64,000 nucleotides of DNA, taken from positions 2,217,339-2,281,338 of the forward strand of contig OX638329.1 in the NCBI GenBank assembly GCA_951812755.1, in the 5' to 3' direction. A program made the position numbers and the translations under genes. This DNA is from an uncultured Latescibacterota bacterium. Its GTDB lineage: Bacteria; Latescibacterota; UBA2968. Shown here piece by piece: positions 55,387-62,691 of the stretch (position 1 is the first letter of the stretch; every line of letters begins with the position of its first letter). The notes beneath the pieces were generated by a model. It was given only the letters and a program-made list of their open reading frames with translations. It did not search any database and was not told the DNA's origin.

Positions 55387-55410
55387 AAAGGGAGCGGATT
55401 GATCCGCTCC
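55387..55410 (-). terminator. Terminator of the 111-residue gene
   Basis: GGAGCGGAT (55391-55399) pairs with ATCCGCTCC (55402-55410) around TG. On the minus strand CTTTTTCTAT follows. It separates that gene from the GH5 gene. Confidence 0.85.
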
Positions 55411-55441
55411 TTTTTTGTTGGTTACAGTGTAGATTTGTCCA

Positions 55442-55777
55442 TTATTGAATAAGCTTCTCAACTCGTGCTTCAGCCCGATCCATCCAATCCCATAAAGATT
55501 GATAACTGTAACCAGCATAACTACCATTCAACTTGAAAACAACACCATTGGTTTCTTCAATACGATCCGGTCCTTTAAGTTTAATGGTATTGGCGACCTC
55601 ATCCGCAATTTGCGGACTGGATACCAGGAAACAATTATCAGATATTTGGTAATAATCAGGGTATGTCTCTTTAATCTCTTTTTCGAGTTTTTCTGAGTTC
55701 GGTGTGTTTAATATAATAGCAAAAATATTGTGATCTTCTACAGTTGGTGGTATGATTCTTCCCAATTTAATACCCAT
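55442..55777 (-). CDS. Small protein of unknown function beside the HerA operon
   Basis: The 111-residue protein (MGIKLGRIIPPTVEDHNIFAIIL start, KEIKETYPDYYQISDNCFLVSSPQIADEVANTIKLKG, GVVFKLNGSYAGYSYQSLWDWMDRAE) shows alternating strands and helices. It has a SDNCFLVSS strand and NGSYAGYS turn. This pattern resembles small phage- or plasmid-associated SinR-type proteins, but I do not name the family. AAGGAAGG precedes its ATG. It is 106 bases downstream of the HerA-NurA-methyltransferase operon on the same strand. Confidence 0.7.
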   Translation of the reverse strand: MGIKLGRIIPPTVEDHNIFAIILNTPNSEKLEKEIKETYPDYYQISDNCFLVSSPQIADEVANTIKLKGPDRIEETNGVVFKLNGSYAGYSYQSLWDWMDRAEARVEKLIQ

Positions 55778-55883
55778 TCTTATAGACCCCTTCCTTATAT
55801 GTGCTTCTCCTCAGAGATGATGCCTGATCCCCTACCATAAAAAAGATAGGGAACAAGATATATCGGGGCAAGGAGAAATAAGA

Positions 55884-56969
55884 TCATCTGGGAGTCATAA
55901 TAATATCTACTTCCCCAGGCTTCTTCGAAGTATCGCCGTATAGAGCGGTTTGTGTTTTTCTTTTTAAAGGACGAGGTTCTTCACGCAGATTCTTGTTGGG
56001 AAAGGCTGTCCATAGTGCCTTGACAGTAGCTGAGTGCGTAAACTCACGAGCATCTGTACGAACTATGACAATAGCATTATCGCGCATGCGTGGGGCAGCC
56101 CCTCCAAACACATCCGCAAGTAGTTCGAGGTAATCAGACCTCGACTGAAATTTCCTTTGCCAACGCCCCCCTCGCCATCGTGGAGTTGGACCATGCCCGA
56201 GCATCCATAAACGGAGCCACTGGTCGTAGTGATAGTTGGTCACGCCATAGTAGGGTGGCGACGTGAATAGTAGATCGAATGGCAAAGTAAAAGCGCGTCG
56301 TCGCCTATTTGAATTAAGTAGTTGAACACTGTCCCCAAGAAGCACTTCACCCTCCAAGTCAGGTGTTCCCTTCTTATACCGCCGTTCAATCCGCTGTTCT
56401 AAAAAGGCTACAGGATCTATGTCAGGAGGTCTCATTTCGCGCTTGCGCCACCACCGCACGGCATAATCAGGAGCCATTGATTTACTGTCCCGCATCTGGT
56501 TAGATAGCGAACCCAGACGTTTGCCGTGCAGGTGTATCAGGATAAACGCCATCAATGTACGATCTACTTTACTATCTCTCCAGCGCAGGATATCACGAGA
56601 GGCGAGTAAAAAACGCAACACATCTGGCGCATAAGCCCATTCGAAGAACGTAGGTAGGTTCGCACGACCTATGTCTATTCTTTTAGCCGCATATCCGATT
56701 TCTCGCAAGCGCTTAAGAACGCGCCCTTGTGTTACTGGGCGTAGTTTTACGCTACTGTACACCCATCCGACTGGATTAATCTCTATACCACATCCTGTTC
56801 GTTCTTTCGCTGCAGCAGCATAGATACTTGACCCTCGTCCAACGAATGGATCAAGGATGCGGTCTCCGGGCTGCGTGTACTTCTCAATAACCTCGAAAGC
56901 AAAGTCCATTGGAAACATTGCATAGTACGGACCTACGGCAGCCCAGCGTGCTATCTCCTCTTGTATCAT
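55884..56969 (-). CDS. DNA methyltransferase of the HerA-NurA operon
   Basis: The 361-residue enzyme carries the SAM-binding motif I, DRILDPFVGRGSSIYAAAA (residues 37-53), followed by GCGIEINPVGW. The catalytic motif IV is LLFTSPPYYGVTNYHYDQW (Ser-Pro-Pro-Tyr 237-240). The order, motif I first with about 190 residues before motif IV, fits an alpha-like arrangement of N4/N6 amino-methyltransferases with a target-recognition part in between. It methylates adenine or cytosine amino groups in DNA. Its ATG overlaps the NurA stop by four bases. It would mark host DNA so that the HerA-NurA pair spares it. Confidence 0.92.
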   Translation of the reverse strand: MIQEEIARWAAVGPYYAMFPMDFAFEVIEKYTQPGDRILDPFVGRGSSIYAAAAKERTGCGIEINPVGWVYSSVKLRPVTQGRVLKRLREIGYAAKRIDIGRANLPTFFEWAYAPDVLRFLLASRDILRWRDSKVDRTLMAFILIHLHGKRLGSLSNQMRDSKSMAPDYAVRWWRKREMRPPDIDPVAFLEQRIERRYKKGTPDLEGEVLLGDSVQLLNSNRRRRAFTLPFDLLFTSPPYYGVTNYHYDQWLRLWMLGHGPTPRWRGGRWQRKFQSRSDYLELLADVFGGAAPRMRDNAIVIVRTDAREFTHSATVKALWTAFPNKNLREEPRPLKRKTQTALYGDTSKKPGEVDIIMTPR

Positions 56970-58327
56970 GATTCTTCCTCGGACATCAGCTTCTTTGCAA
57001 GTTGCTCAAGGACTTCGCGGCCAAGATTAAGTGGAATCGCTGCCTCGGCGTGGGCCGATACGAGCGGGGCCACCGCGTTCGGAAAGCGTGCTGAGAAGGT
57101 CGCATCAAGCAGGCTCATGGCATCAGTAAGGCGCGGAAAGTGCCTTGCATCCCCACTCGATAGGTTCCGTGCATCCTCTGTGAGAAAGGGAAGGGAGGCA
57201 ACGATCCGAGCACCTGAAGAGGTTTTATAGAAAAACATCCGTCCAAAGTAAGTGGCATCACCAAACGGTTTATCATTGATGGCACTGATGGCGATGTGGG
57301 TACGGATATATTCGTTTGTGAGGAGTACTGCTGTCTGTGGCTTGAATCGTGAGTTTCCGTTTGTTCCATGTGTAGGAGTATCTAATATCTCGTAGTGATC
57401 AACAAATGCCCCGCTTTTTACGATACCGACGATCAGAATATCGCTATCTATCACTTTACGAACAGCCTCGTTGATGCGTTTTATTTCTTGACGAATCGCT
57501 TGGCTAAGCCATGCCGGTTGTCCAAATACCGCAAGCGGTCCATCGAGAATAATGGCGAGGTTACGAAGCAGTCGGAAGCGTCGAGGATCGCGCTCAATCC
57601 AGCGAAGAAAGTTCACGACCCACACCCGCTCCCACACCTGCATTGCCTCTGTAAAAACTGCTCCATTTAGCCCTACCGGATTAAACCTTTCGTGAATGCG
57701 GAGGGCATCGGTCGAGTACCAATTCAGTTTCCGTTGGCATATACAATCCGTTATACCTGGGCGCGGGTCGTAATCAAACTCGCAATCCTCATAGGGACAT
57801 CCTTGCAAACGTGCCGAAGGTTTGTACGCCAAAAGCGCCTCGTATGTCTCAAGCAGCGTCTCTCCGTCAGAGAACGGGCGTTTCTCCTGGATGGCCTCAA
57901 AGAATACGCGGCGGAATGAAGCGTTCGGAGTCGGTTCATTATCCACAACGACATTGCAACCGGGAAGCGCACAGTCGATGCTACCTGCTCCTTCAGTTGT
58001 ACGCGCCACCAACGGAGCCACCGGGCGGTTCCGGTCCAGTTCGCGTTGTTTCTTTACATCGATGATAACTGAGGCAACAGTGAGGTAGGCTAGTTCTGCC
58101 CCAGGATATCCATTCTCGACTGGCACTGGCTGAAGACTTCCATCTATGGCGAGAACGAGATCGGGTAGCCAGTCACTCGGTTTCACATCGGCAATAAGTA
58201 GCTCTGCCTCTGCTTGCCCTTCATCGGGGACCTGTTTCTTACATCGACTCACAATGTCCTGAACGCGTTCGCTATTAGCGATCCGTGCGAGTGGCTTATA
58301 ACTTGCAAATTCGCCTTCAAATGGCAT
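56966..58327 (-). CDS. NurA-domain nuclease
   Basis: The 453-residue protein has the NurA core: LVLAIDGSLQPVPVENGYPGAELAYLTVASVIID (metal-binding Asp62) near the N-terminus, LAIILDGPLAVFGQPAWLSQAIRQEIKRIN at the centre, and HYEILDT, FGDATYFGRMFFYKTSSG near the C-terminus. In archaea NurA forms a ring nuclease with the HerA translocase, degrading 5' ends. A Cys-rich insert (CPYEDCEFDYDPRPGITDCICQRK) may bind zinc. The HerA stop is three bases upstream and the methyltransferase overlaps by four. It is the likely effector of the system. Confidence 0.92.
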   Translation of the reverse strand: MPFEGEFASYKPLARIANSERVQDIVSRCKKQVPDEGQAEAELLIADVKPSDWLPDLVLAIDGSLQPVPVENGYPGAELAYLTVASVIIDVKKQRELDRNRPVAPLVARTTEGAGSIDCALPGCNVVVDNEPTPNASFRRVFFEAIQEKRPFSDGETLLETYEALLAYKPSARLQGCPYEDCEFDYDPRPGITDCICQRKLNWYSTDALRIHERFNPVGLNGAVFTEAMQVWERVWVVNFLRWIERDPRRFRLLRNLAIILDGPLAVFGQPAWLSQAIRQEIKRINEAVRKVIDSDILIVGIVKSGAFVDHYEILDTPTHGTNGNSRFKPQTAVLLTNEYIRTHIAISAINDKPFGDATYFGRMFFYKTSSGARIVASLPFLTEDARNLSSGDARHFPRLTDAMSLLDATFSARFPNAVAPLVSAHAEAAIPLNLGREVLEQLAKKLMSEEES

Positions 58328-58330
58328 AGT

Positions 58331-60496
58331 CTATACCAAGTTGAGTTGTTGTGTAGGAGCCCCTGACTGTGATGCAGAAGCCTCCAGTTTAACCAGCCTT
58401 AACTTAAACTCTCGTACTTGTATGGGGACCACGAAAGGATTTGAAATGGTTTTGACACGGAGAAAGCCTTTGTCTTGAGCACGGAGGATTGATCTCTCAA
58501 AGTCAGCGAAATCATAGAACTTTCGAAGTTCTCGCGTTTCATCCGTATTATTAAGGTGGCCGATAAACCAGTTCGCAGTATTTTTTAGAATATTCCTCTG
58601 GATACTCGAGACTTCCTGTGTGACGTAGATCAAGCCGAGATTGTACTTTGCACCTTCCTTTGCTGTGCGAACCCATATATCTCGATAATCCGTATCGCGG
58701 TCCGACGGAAGCAGGTTGTGGGCTTCCTCAGCGTAGATGAGAATATCCGGTATTTCTTCCGTCGAGCGTCCCTCCCTGAATGACTCCTTATTGCCGTCAA
58801 AGATGCGCTGCACGATTCGGCGTGCCGAGGCGTCGTTTACTGCCTCATCCCCACTGGACTGATCCACGATCACAAGTTTCCCTTCAATTAATGCATCATA
58901 AATATCGTCGACGTAGTCTGTAGTTGTACTCTCGGTATGCTGAGGCCGTGCCTGCCCAATGAGTTGAGCACCATTCGGACGTGCAATCATCTCTAATATG
59001 GCTTTTAGATCTCCATCAGCCCACGCCTCGCCAGAAGAGGAATTTTGAATGTACTCATTCTCAAATCTTTTGTAATCGTTAGTCCCTATGAACCTATGGA
59101 GTGCTTCAAACGCCTGCGCCAGTCGGTCCCAACTCGGTATTTCTGTTCCGAATGTTCGCGCCGCGGACACAAATTCGGGGTCTCCGTTATCTGTCAGTGC
59201 TTGGATCAGGTCTTGGTTGAAGAGGTTGTTGGGGAGGGTAGTGCGCGGCTGAATAGTGTTGGGAGCGATAAAGCCAGACTTTACCAGCAAGGTACGATAT
59301 GCCAACACTTGTCGAGCGTAGCGGATCTGGTCTCCGAATCCCGCTCCTGATTCAAGTGGCTGCAAACGAACTTGCTGGAAGTTCTGGATGTACTTTGAGT
59401 CTCGTGCCGGCAGCACCTCGTCAATGATTTCTTTTCCAATAGGTAGGTTCTCTTCGGCGTGGAAGTTTAGCAACATGAACTCTCGTTCGGGATCATTGGG
59501 ATGATCAAGGATTCCATAAGTAACCACATCTTCGGAATTGCCCTCCTGGCGTCCACGCCACACGTTTTTGAGCGCGTTTGGGGCCTCCCCGCCTGAGTCT
59601 TGTGCATTGGCATTGGCGTATTCCCCATTCGGATCGAAGATGATCTGCCCTACCTCCCTCGGCGAATTCGGATTATATCGAAGATTGAACACCGTCTCTG
59701 CTATGATTTTCGTAGTATTCGACTTTCCAGTCCGTGTCATCCCGAATAGTGCGCTTTTTTGCCCTAACAAGTCTTCCGGTACAATTGTAACTGAAACGTC
59801 GCGAATGCCTTGAAAAGCGCGGTTGGTTGAGGCGTACCGAACTTCGCCGATGTCTACTCCATTACTGTCGATCTCTCGGTAATTTACTATCTGCCGCAAA
59901 GCCTTGCCATTCGGCTTATAAACCTTTAGCCCTTGGTTGGGGTAATAGTTCGACAGGTCAGCACCGAACAGGAGACGCAGCCGTTCATCGTCTCCGACTC
60001 CTGAAGGCTGCAAGTAGAACGTCCCAATAACGCGGCATTGCACTCCGGCGTAACTTAGTAGCTGTGCAGTATTAAAGTCCATCACGTCGGAACGATCCCA
60101 ATGTCCCTCGGTGGGACCAGGTACCTGCTGTGCAGCCTGTACACGCACTCTGGTCGCCTCATCCTCATTCGGTAGCGGTGCGGCATCCATTACGCGCAGC
60201 AGAATTATCGAACTATCTTCCTTAGTGTAGTCAAATTCCTCATCCGGACCAAGTCGCGTGGCGATGAGAAAGCAAAGACTTGGAATACCACCAACCTCTC
60301 GACGGTGGAAATCGTGAATTTGCACAAGAGCCGTCTCATATCCAAGCGAATAGACCTCCCCTACATACTGCTCGGCCTGTACGAGAGAGCCGAGCAATTG
60401 TTGGGCCTGTCGCTGCTCTTCTCCCGTTTCGTAGTCTCTAATTACGCTCTCGGTGCCAGAGATCGAGGGTACACCATCATGAGTTTTAAGGGTCAT
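58331..60496 (-). CDS. HerA-like ATPase (DUF87)
   Basis: The 721-residue protein has an N-terminal HAS-barrel-like region (residues about 35-180). The ATPase domain carries Walker A ALFGMTRTGKSNTTK (about 249-263) and Walker B DILIYAEEAHNLLPSDRD (Glu-Glu-Ala-His at 590-593). The sensor strand is NLGLIYVTQEVSSIQ, and the arginine finger is likely in ETRELRKFYDF. These are the hallmarks of HerA/FtsK-type hexameric DNA translocases. With NurA it would pump and degrade DNA. TAAGG precedes ATG 60496. It leads the operon and its promoter region holds a dispersed palindrome. Confidence 0.95.
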   Translation of the reverse strand: MTLKTHDGVPSISGTESVIRDYETGEEQRQAQQLLGSLVQAEQYVGEVYSLGYETALVQIHDFHRREVGGIPSLCFLIATRLGPDEEFDYTKEDSSIILLRVMDAAPLPNEDEATRVRVQAAQQVPGPTEGHWDRSDVMDFNTAQLLSYAGVQCRVIGTFYLQPSGVGDDERLRLLFGADLSNYYPNQGLKVYKPNGKALRQIVNYREIDSNGVDIGEVRYASTNRAFQGIRDVSVTIVPEDLLGQKSALFGMTRTGKSNTTKIIAETVFNLRYNPNSPREVGQIIFDPNGEYANANAQDSGGEAPNALKNVWRGRQEGNSEDVVTYGILDHPNDPEREFMLLNFHAEENLPIGKEIIDEVLPARDSKYIQNFQQVRLQPLESGAGFGDQIRYARQVLAYRTLLVKSGFIAPNTIQPRTTLPNNLFNQDLIQALTDNGDPEFVSAARTFGTEIPSWDRLAQAFEALHRFIGTNDYKRFENEYIQNSSSGEAWADGDLKAILEMIARPNGAQLIGQARPQHTESTTTDYVDDIYDALIEGKLVIVDQSSGDEAVNDASARRIVQRIFDGNKESFREGRSTEEIPDILIYAEEAHNLLPSDRDTDYRDIWVRTAKEGAKYNLGLIYVTQEVSSIQRNILKNTANWFIGHLNNTDETRELRKFYDFADFERSILRAQDKGFLRVKTISNPFVVPIQVREFKLRLVKLEASASQSGAPTQQLNLV

Positions 60497-60570
60497 ATAG
60501 TTACCTTATTTAGAAACGATAAATAGGTGAAGAAATACCAAAGTTTCCTTATTATTTTTTGTTCAATAGA

Positions 60571-60602
60571 CTGGATTGCGGCTAAAACCAGGCCGCAATG
60601 AC
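60571..60602 (+). repeat. Dispersed palindrome, copy 6
   Basis: CTGGATTGCGGC, loop TAAAACCAG, GCCGCAATGAC. It lies in the region between the divergent HerA and XRE genes. Confidence 0.85.
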
Positions 60603-60739
60603 AACCAAGATAAGCTATTTCTTTCAATGAATACAACAATTTTTCGATTTTTGCCACCATTTGGTCTTTAATTGAAGGTGTGCTTAAATCAAAAATTACA
60701 CCTCAATGAGCGATCAGACCTATGAGTGTGAAAAAACGC

Positions 60740-60768
60740 TTGACTTTTTAGCCTCCTGTCTATATTTT
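60740..60768 (+). promoter_or_regulatory. Promoter of the XRE-ImmA pair
   Basis: TTGACT (60740-60745) and TATTTT (60763-60768) are 17 bases apart. The operator just downstream would overlap the transcription start. Confidence 0.7.
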
Positions 60769-60770
60769 AT

Positions 60771-60816
60771 TTTTACGCTGTAGAAGGCGTAAAATGTTAC
60801 GCCTATAGCGGCGAAA
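60771..60816. promoter_or_regulatory. Two palindromic operator sites in the XRE gene leader
   Basis: Site 1: TTTTACGC, eight bases, GCGTAAAA (60771-60794), a perfect palindrome. Site 2: TTACGC, eight bases, GCGAAA (60797-60816), imperfect and with the same spacing. The centres are 24 bases apart. Site 2 touches the ribosome site AAAGGAGG of the XRE gene, so binding would block both transcription and translation start. Confidence 0.8.
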
Positions 60817-60829
60817 GGAGGAAGCCGCG

Positions 60830-61222
60830 ATGTCAACTATAGAAAAGTTTGCCGCACTCCTCAAGAATGAACGCCGGACAGCACGCCGGACTCTTCGGGA
60901 ACTCGCAGAGGCCACAGGCAAGTCAATCGGCTACCTATCGGATGTGGAGCAGGGTCGAAAACCACCGCCGTCGCCTAATGTAGTGGCCAAGATCGAGAAG
61001 AAGTTGGGTATTCAGGACAGCCGACTGATGAAACTGGCGGAGGAAGTCCGAAGTTTAATGCCGACTAAGTTAATGAGGATGATTAGGAATAGTAGCCCGA
61101 AGATGACCCAAATGGTCGGGGAGTTGATGCGAGCAGACGGTCTGTCAGAAGAAGATCTGGACAAACTACTTGAGACGGTCGCCCAGATGCAAGAACGGAG
61201 GCAAAATCGATGCGAAAATTAG
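60830..61222 (+). CDS. XRE-family transcriptional regulator
   Basis: The 130-residue protein has a helix-turn-helix in FAALLKNERRTARRTLRELAEATGKSIGYLSDVEQGRKPPPSPNVVAKIEKKLGI (residues about 7-62). A helical C-terminus follows (LDKLLETVAQMQERRQNRCEN). It most likely binds the two palindromes just upstream and represses its own gene, perhaps also the divergent HerA operon. It overlaps the ImmA/IrrE peptidase by 13 bases; in XRE-ImmA pairs the peptidase cuts the repressor when triggered. AAAGGAGG precedes ATG 60830. Confidence 0.93.
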   Translation: MSTIEKFAALLKNERRTARRTLRELAEATGKSIGYLSDVEQGRKPPPSPNVVAKIEKKLGIQDSRLMKLAEEVRSLMPTKLMRMIRNSSPKMTQMVGELMRADGLSEEDLDKLLETVAQMQERRQNRCEN

Positions 61223-61794
61223 TTCCAGCTCGGCCCCGTAGCGGCCAAGAGATCGACGGAATTGCAGAGGATATTCTGGGCTATTTCCAACCCACGGCCA
61301 TCAAGGAACCGCAGGTCGTGAAAGTAGAGCCCATTTTTGAGTTTGGACTTCCCGACTTCGGTATAGAGTCGGACTACCGGTCCCTTGAGGCACGGGGGAT
61401 CCAGGGGTACACCGACTCGGCAAACAGGATCTGCGTGGTGTCGTCTGAACTTGCGGACGATCCCAATGCTGCTGCCTACTTCCGTTCGACCATGGCACAT
61501 GAAATCGGTCACGCGATCTTACACATTCCAGAGTTCCGGCGGCGACGGCAGAAGATTATATCGGAGCAGGCTAAAAAAGATGGGATACTGCATCGACTAC
61601 CCGACACTGAGATCCCCATCTACAGGAATCCCGAATGGCAGGCGCATCGGTTCGCTGGTGGTTTACTAATGCCTGAAGCGGCGGTCAAAAAGGCGATCGC
61701 TATGTATCGCAGTCATGAGATATTAGCGATCATCTTTGAAGTGACCCCGGCATTTGTACGAGCAAGGCTAAAGGGGCTGAAGATGCTGAACTGA
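61210..61794 (+). CDS. ImmA/IrrE family metallopeptidase
   Basis: The 194-residue protein has the zinc motif AHEIGHAILH (His97-Glu98-x-x-His101) and the downstream NPEWQAHRFAGGLLMPEAAV stretch typical of ImmA/IrrE peptidases. Such proteins cleave XRE-type repressors in response to DNA damage or other cues. Its gene overlaps the XRE gene by 13 bases, so the two are made together. The likely target is the XRE protein or a component of the adjacent defence operon. Confidence 0.94.
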   Translation: MRKLVPARPRSGQEIDGIAEDILGYFQPTAIKEPQVVKVEPIFEFGLPDFGIESDYRSLEARGIQGYTDSANRICVVSSELADDPNAAAYFRSTMAHEIGHAILHIPEFRRRRQKIISEQAKKDGILHRLPDTEIPIYRNPEWQAHRFAGGLLMPEAAVKKAIAMYRSHEILAIIFEVTPAFVRARLKGLKMLN

Positions 61795-61806
61795 GGCAGA
61801 ACAAGA

Positions 61807-61832
61807 AGAGGGGGCATGGCAGTGCCCCCTCT
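61807..61832 (+). terminator. Hairpin after the ImmA gene
   Basis: AGAGGGGGCA pairs with TGCCCCCTCT over a six-base loop TGGCAG. Only a short T run (ATTTC) follows, so it may terminate weakly or end the message while protecting it. Confidence 0.6.
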
Positions 61833-61836
61833 ATTT

Positions 61837-61931
61837 CAGGCGAATCGCTACTGCGGAGTTCGGAGACTCCGTAGCGGTGGGAAACCTCCAGTGTGGAGGC
61901 GGATCGCCAGTCAGGGATGGAATACTATCCC
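61837..61931 (+). ncRNA. Candidate structured RNA (three-way junction plus hairpin)
   Basis: Outer stem GGCGA (61839-61843) with TCGCC (61904-61908) encloses two hairpins. The first has CGCTA/TAGCG and CGGAG/CTCCG (61846-61876). The second is CCTCCA/TGGAGG with a GTG loop (61885-61899). A further GGGAT/ATCCC hairpin follows (61914-61931). No gene covers it. The density of pairing in 95 bases suggests an RNA with function or a leader of the small nuclease gene, but covariation data are needed. Confidence 0.4.
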
Positions 61932-62006
61932 CAGCTATATAACCGAGGATAGAACGCCTGGCTCCGAAAGTCAACAAAAATCTTCTCCGATCAAGGAGTC
62001 TCAAAA

Positions 62007-62300
62007 ATGGCACGATCAGTAAGACAGCAGTCGAGACACGACGCTGAGGTTGCCCGGATTGCGAGACGTTATGAGCGTGAGGGCTACGACGTAAAAGCGG
62101 ATATCAAGGGATATCCGCAGCCCGACACGATCGGTGGCTACCGGCCCGATGTGGTAGCCAAAAAAGGGACGACCAGAAAGATTGTCGAGATCGAAACGAC
62201 GGCGTCGGTCAATAGCGCTCGCGATCAAAAGCAGCAGGCCACGTTCCAATACGCGGCAAAACGTAGCAAGGCCACGAGTTTCATCAGGAAGGTCGTGTAG
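62007..62300 (+). CDS. Small PD-(D/E)XK-like nuclease protein
   Basis: The 97-residue protein starts at ATG 62007 behind AAGGAG. It reads RIARRYEREGYDVKADIKGYPQPDTIGGYRPDVVAKKGTTRKIVEIETTASVNSARDQKQQATFQYAA. The pattern Pro-Asp-Val-Val, eight to ten residues, Val-Glu-Ile-Glu, then a Gln-rich helix matches small restriction-endonuclease-fold proteins with a Glu-x-Glu variant of the usual (D/E)-x-K. It has no partner of obvious type, but sits between ImmA and the ubiquitin-like operon. It may be a resolvase-like or restriction-like nuclease of the island. Confidence 0.7.
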   Translation: MARSVRQQSRHDAEVARIARRYEREGYDVKADIKGYPQPDTIGGYRPDVVAKKGTTRKIVEIETTASVNSARDQKQQATFQYAAKRSKATSFIRKVV

Positions 62301-62318
62301 TTCAGTAGCGGATGGATA

Positions 62319-62358
62319 CCAATCCCCGGTCAGTCCAAACCTACCTGCTGGGGATTGG
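62319..62358 (+). other. Intergenic hairpin before the ubiquitin-like operon
   Basis: CCAATCCCC (62319-62327) pairs perfectly with GGGGATTGG (62350-62358); a possible CAG/CTG extension lies inside. No T run follows. It may be a leader structure or the end of the nuclease message. Confidence 0.6.
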
Positions 62359-62442
62359 ATTTCACGTCCGTCCGTCGCCTTCAACACGCCACCTGATCAT
62401 ATTCTCACTAACTTTTGAGCATAACTTACAAAGGAGTAGGAA

Positions 62443-62691
62443 ATGAGTGCAGGAAGAAAAATCTTGATCTACGTCAGAGGACGTAAGTACGAGGCCCAAG
62501 AAGAGCAAATCAGCTACGATGAGGTAGTGAATCTGGGATATCCAAATGGAAAGCATGGACCCCTGTACGAATATGACGTAACCTGGAAGGATGGACCTAG
62601 AGGAGAGGAAGAAGGGATTCTCAAGGAAGGAGAGAAAACAAAAATTATTGAGGGGATGAGGTTTGATGTCAAATTTACTGATAAGTCATAA
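62443..62691 (+). CDS. Ubiquitin-like protein (single multi-ubiquitin-type domain)
   Basis: The 82-residue protein starts at ATG 62443 behind AAAGGAG. The sequence ILIYVRGRKYEAQEEQISYDEVVNLGYPNGKHGPLYEYDVTWKDGP and GILKEGEKTKIIEGMRFDVKFTDKS follows the beta-grasp pattern of bacterial multi-ubiquitin domains, including the signature I-S-Y-x-E-V-V and the end G-M-x-F-x-V. Only one domain is present. It lacks a C-terminal Gly-Gly and ends in Lys-Ser. The E1-like gene starts inside its end, so both are translated together. It is probably the modifier of the conjugation-like system. Confidence 0.88.
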   Translation: MSAGRKILIYVRGRKYEAQEEQISYDEVVNLGYPNGKHGPLYEYDVTWKDGPRGEEEGILKEGEKTKIIEGMRFDVKFTDKS

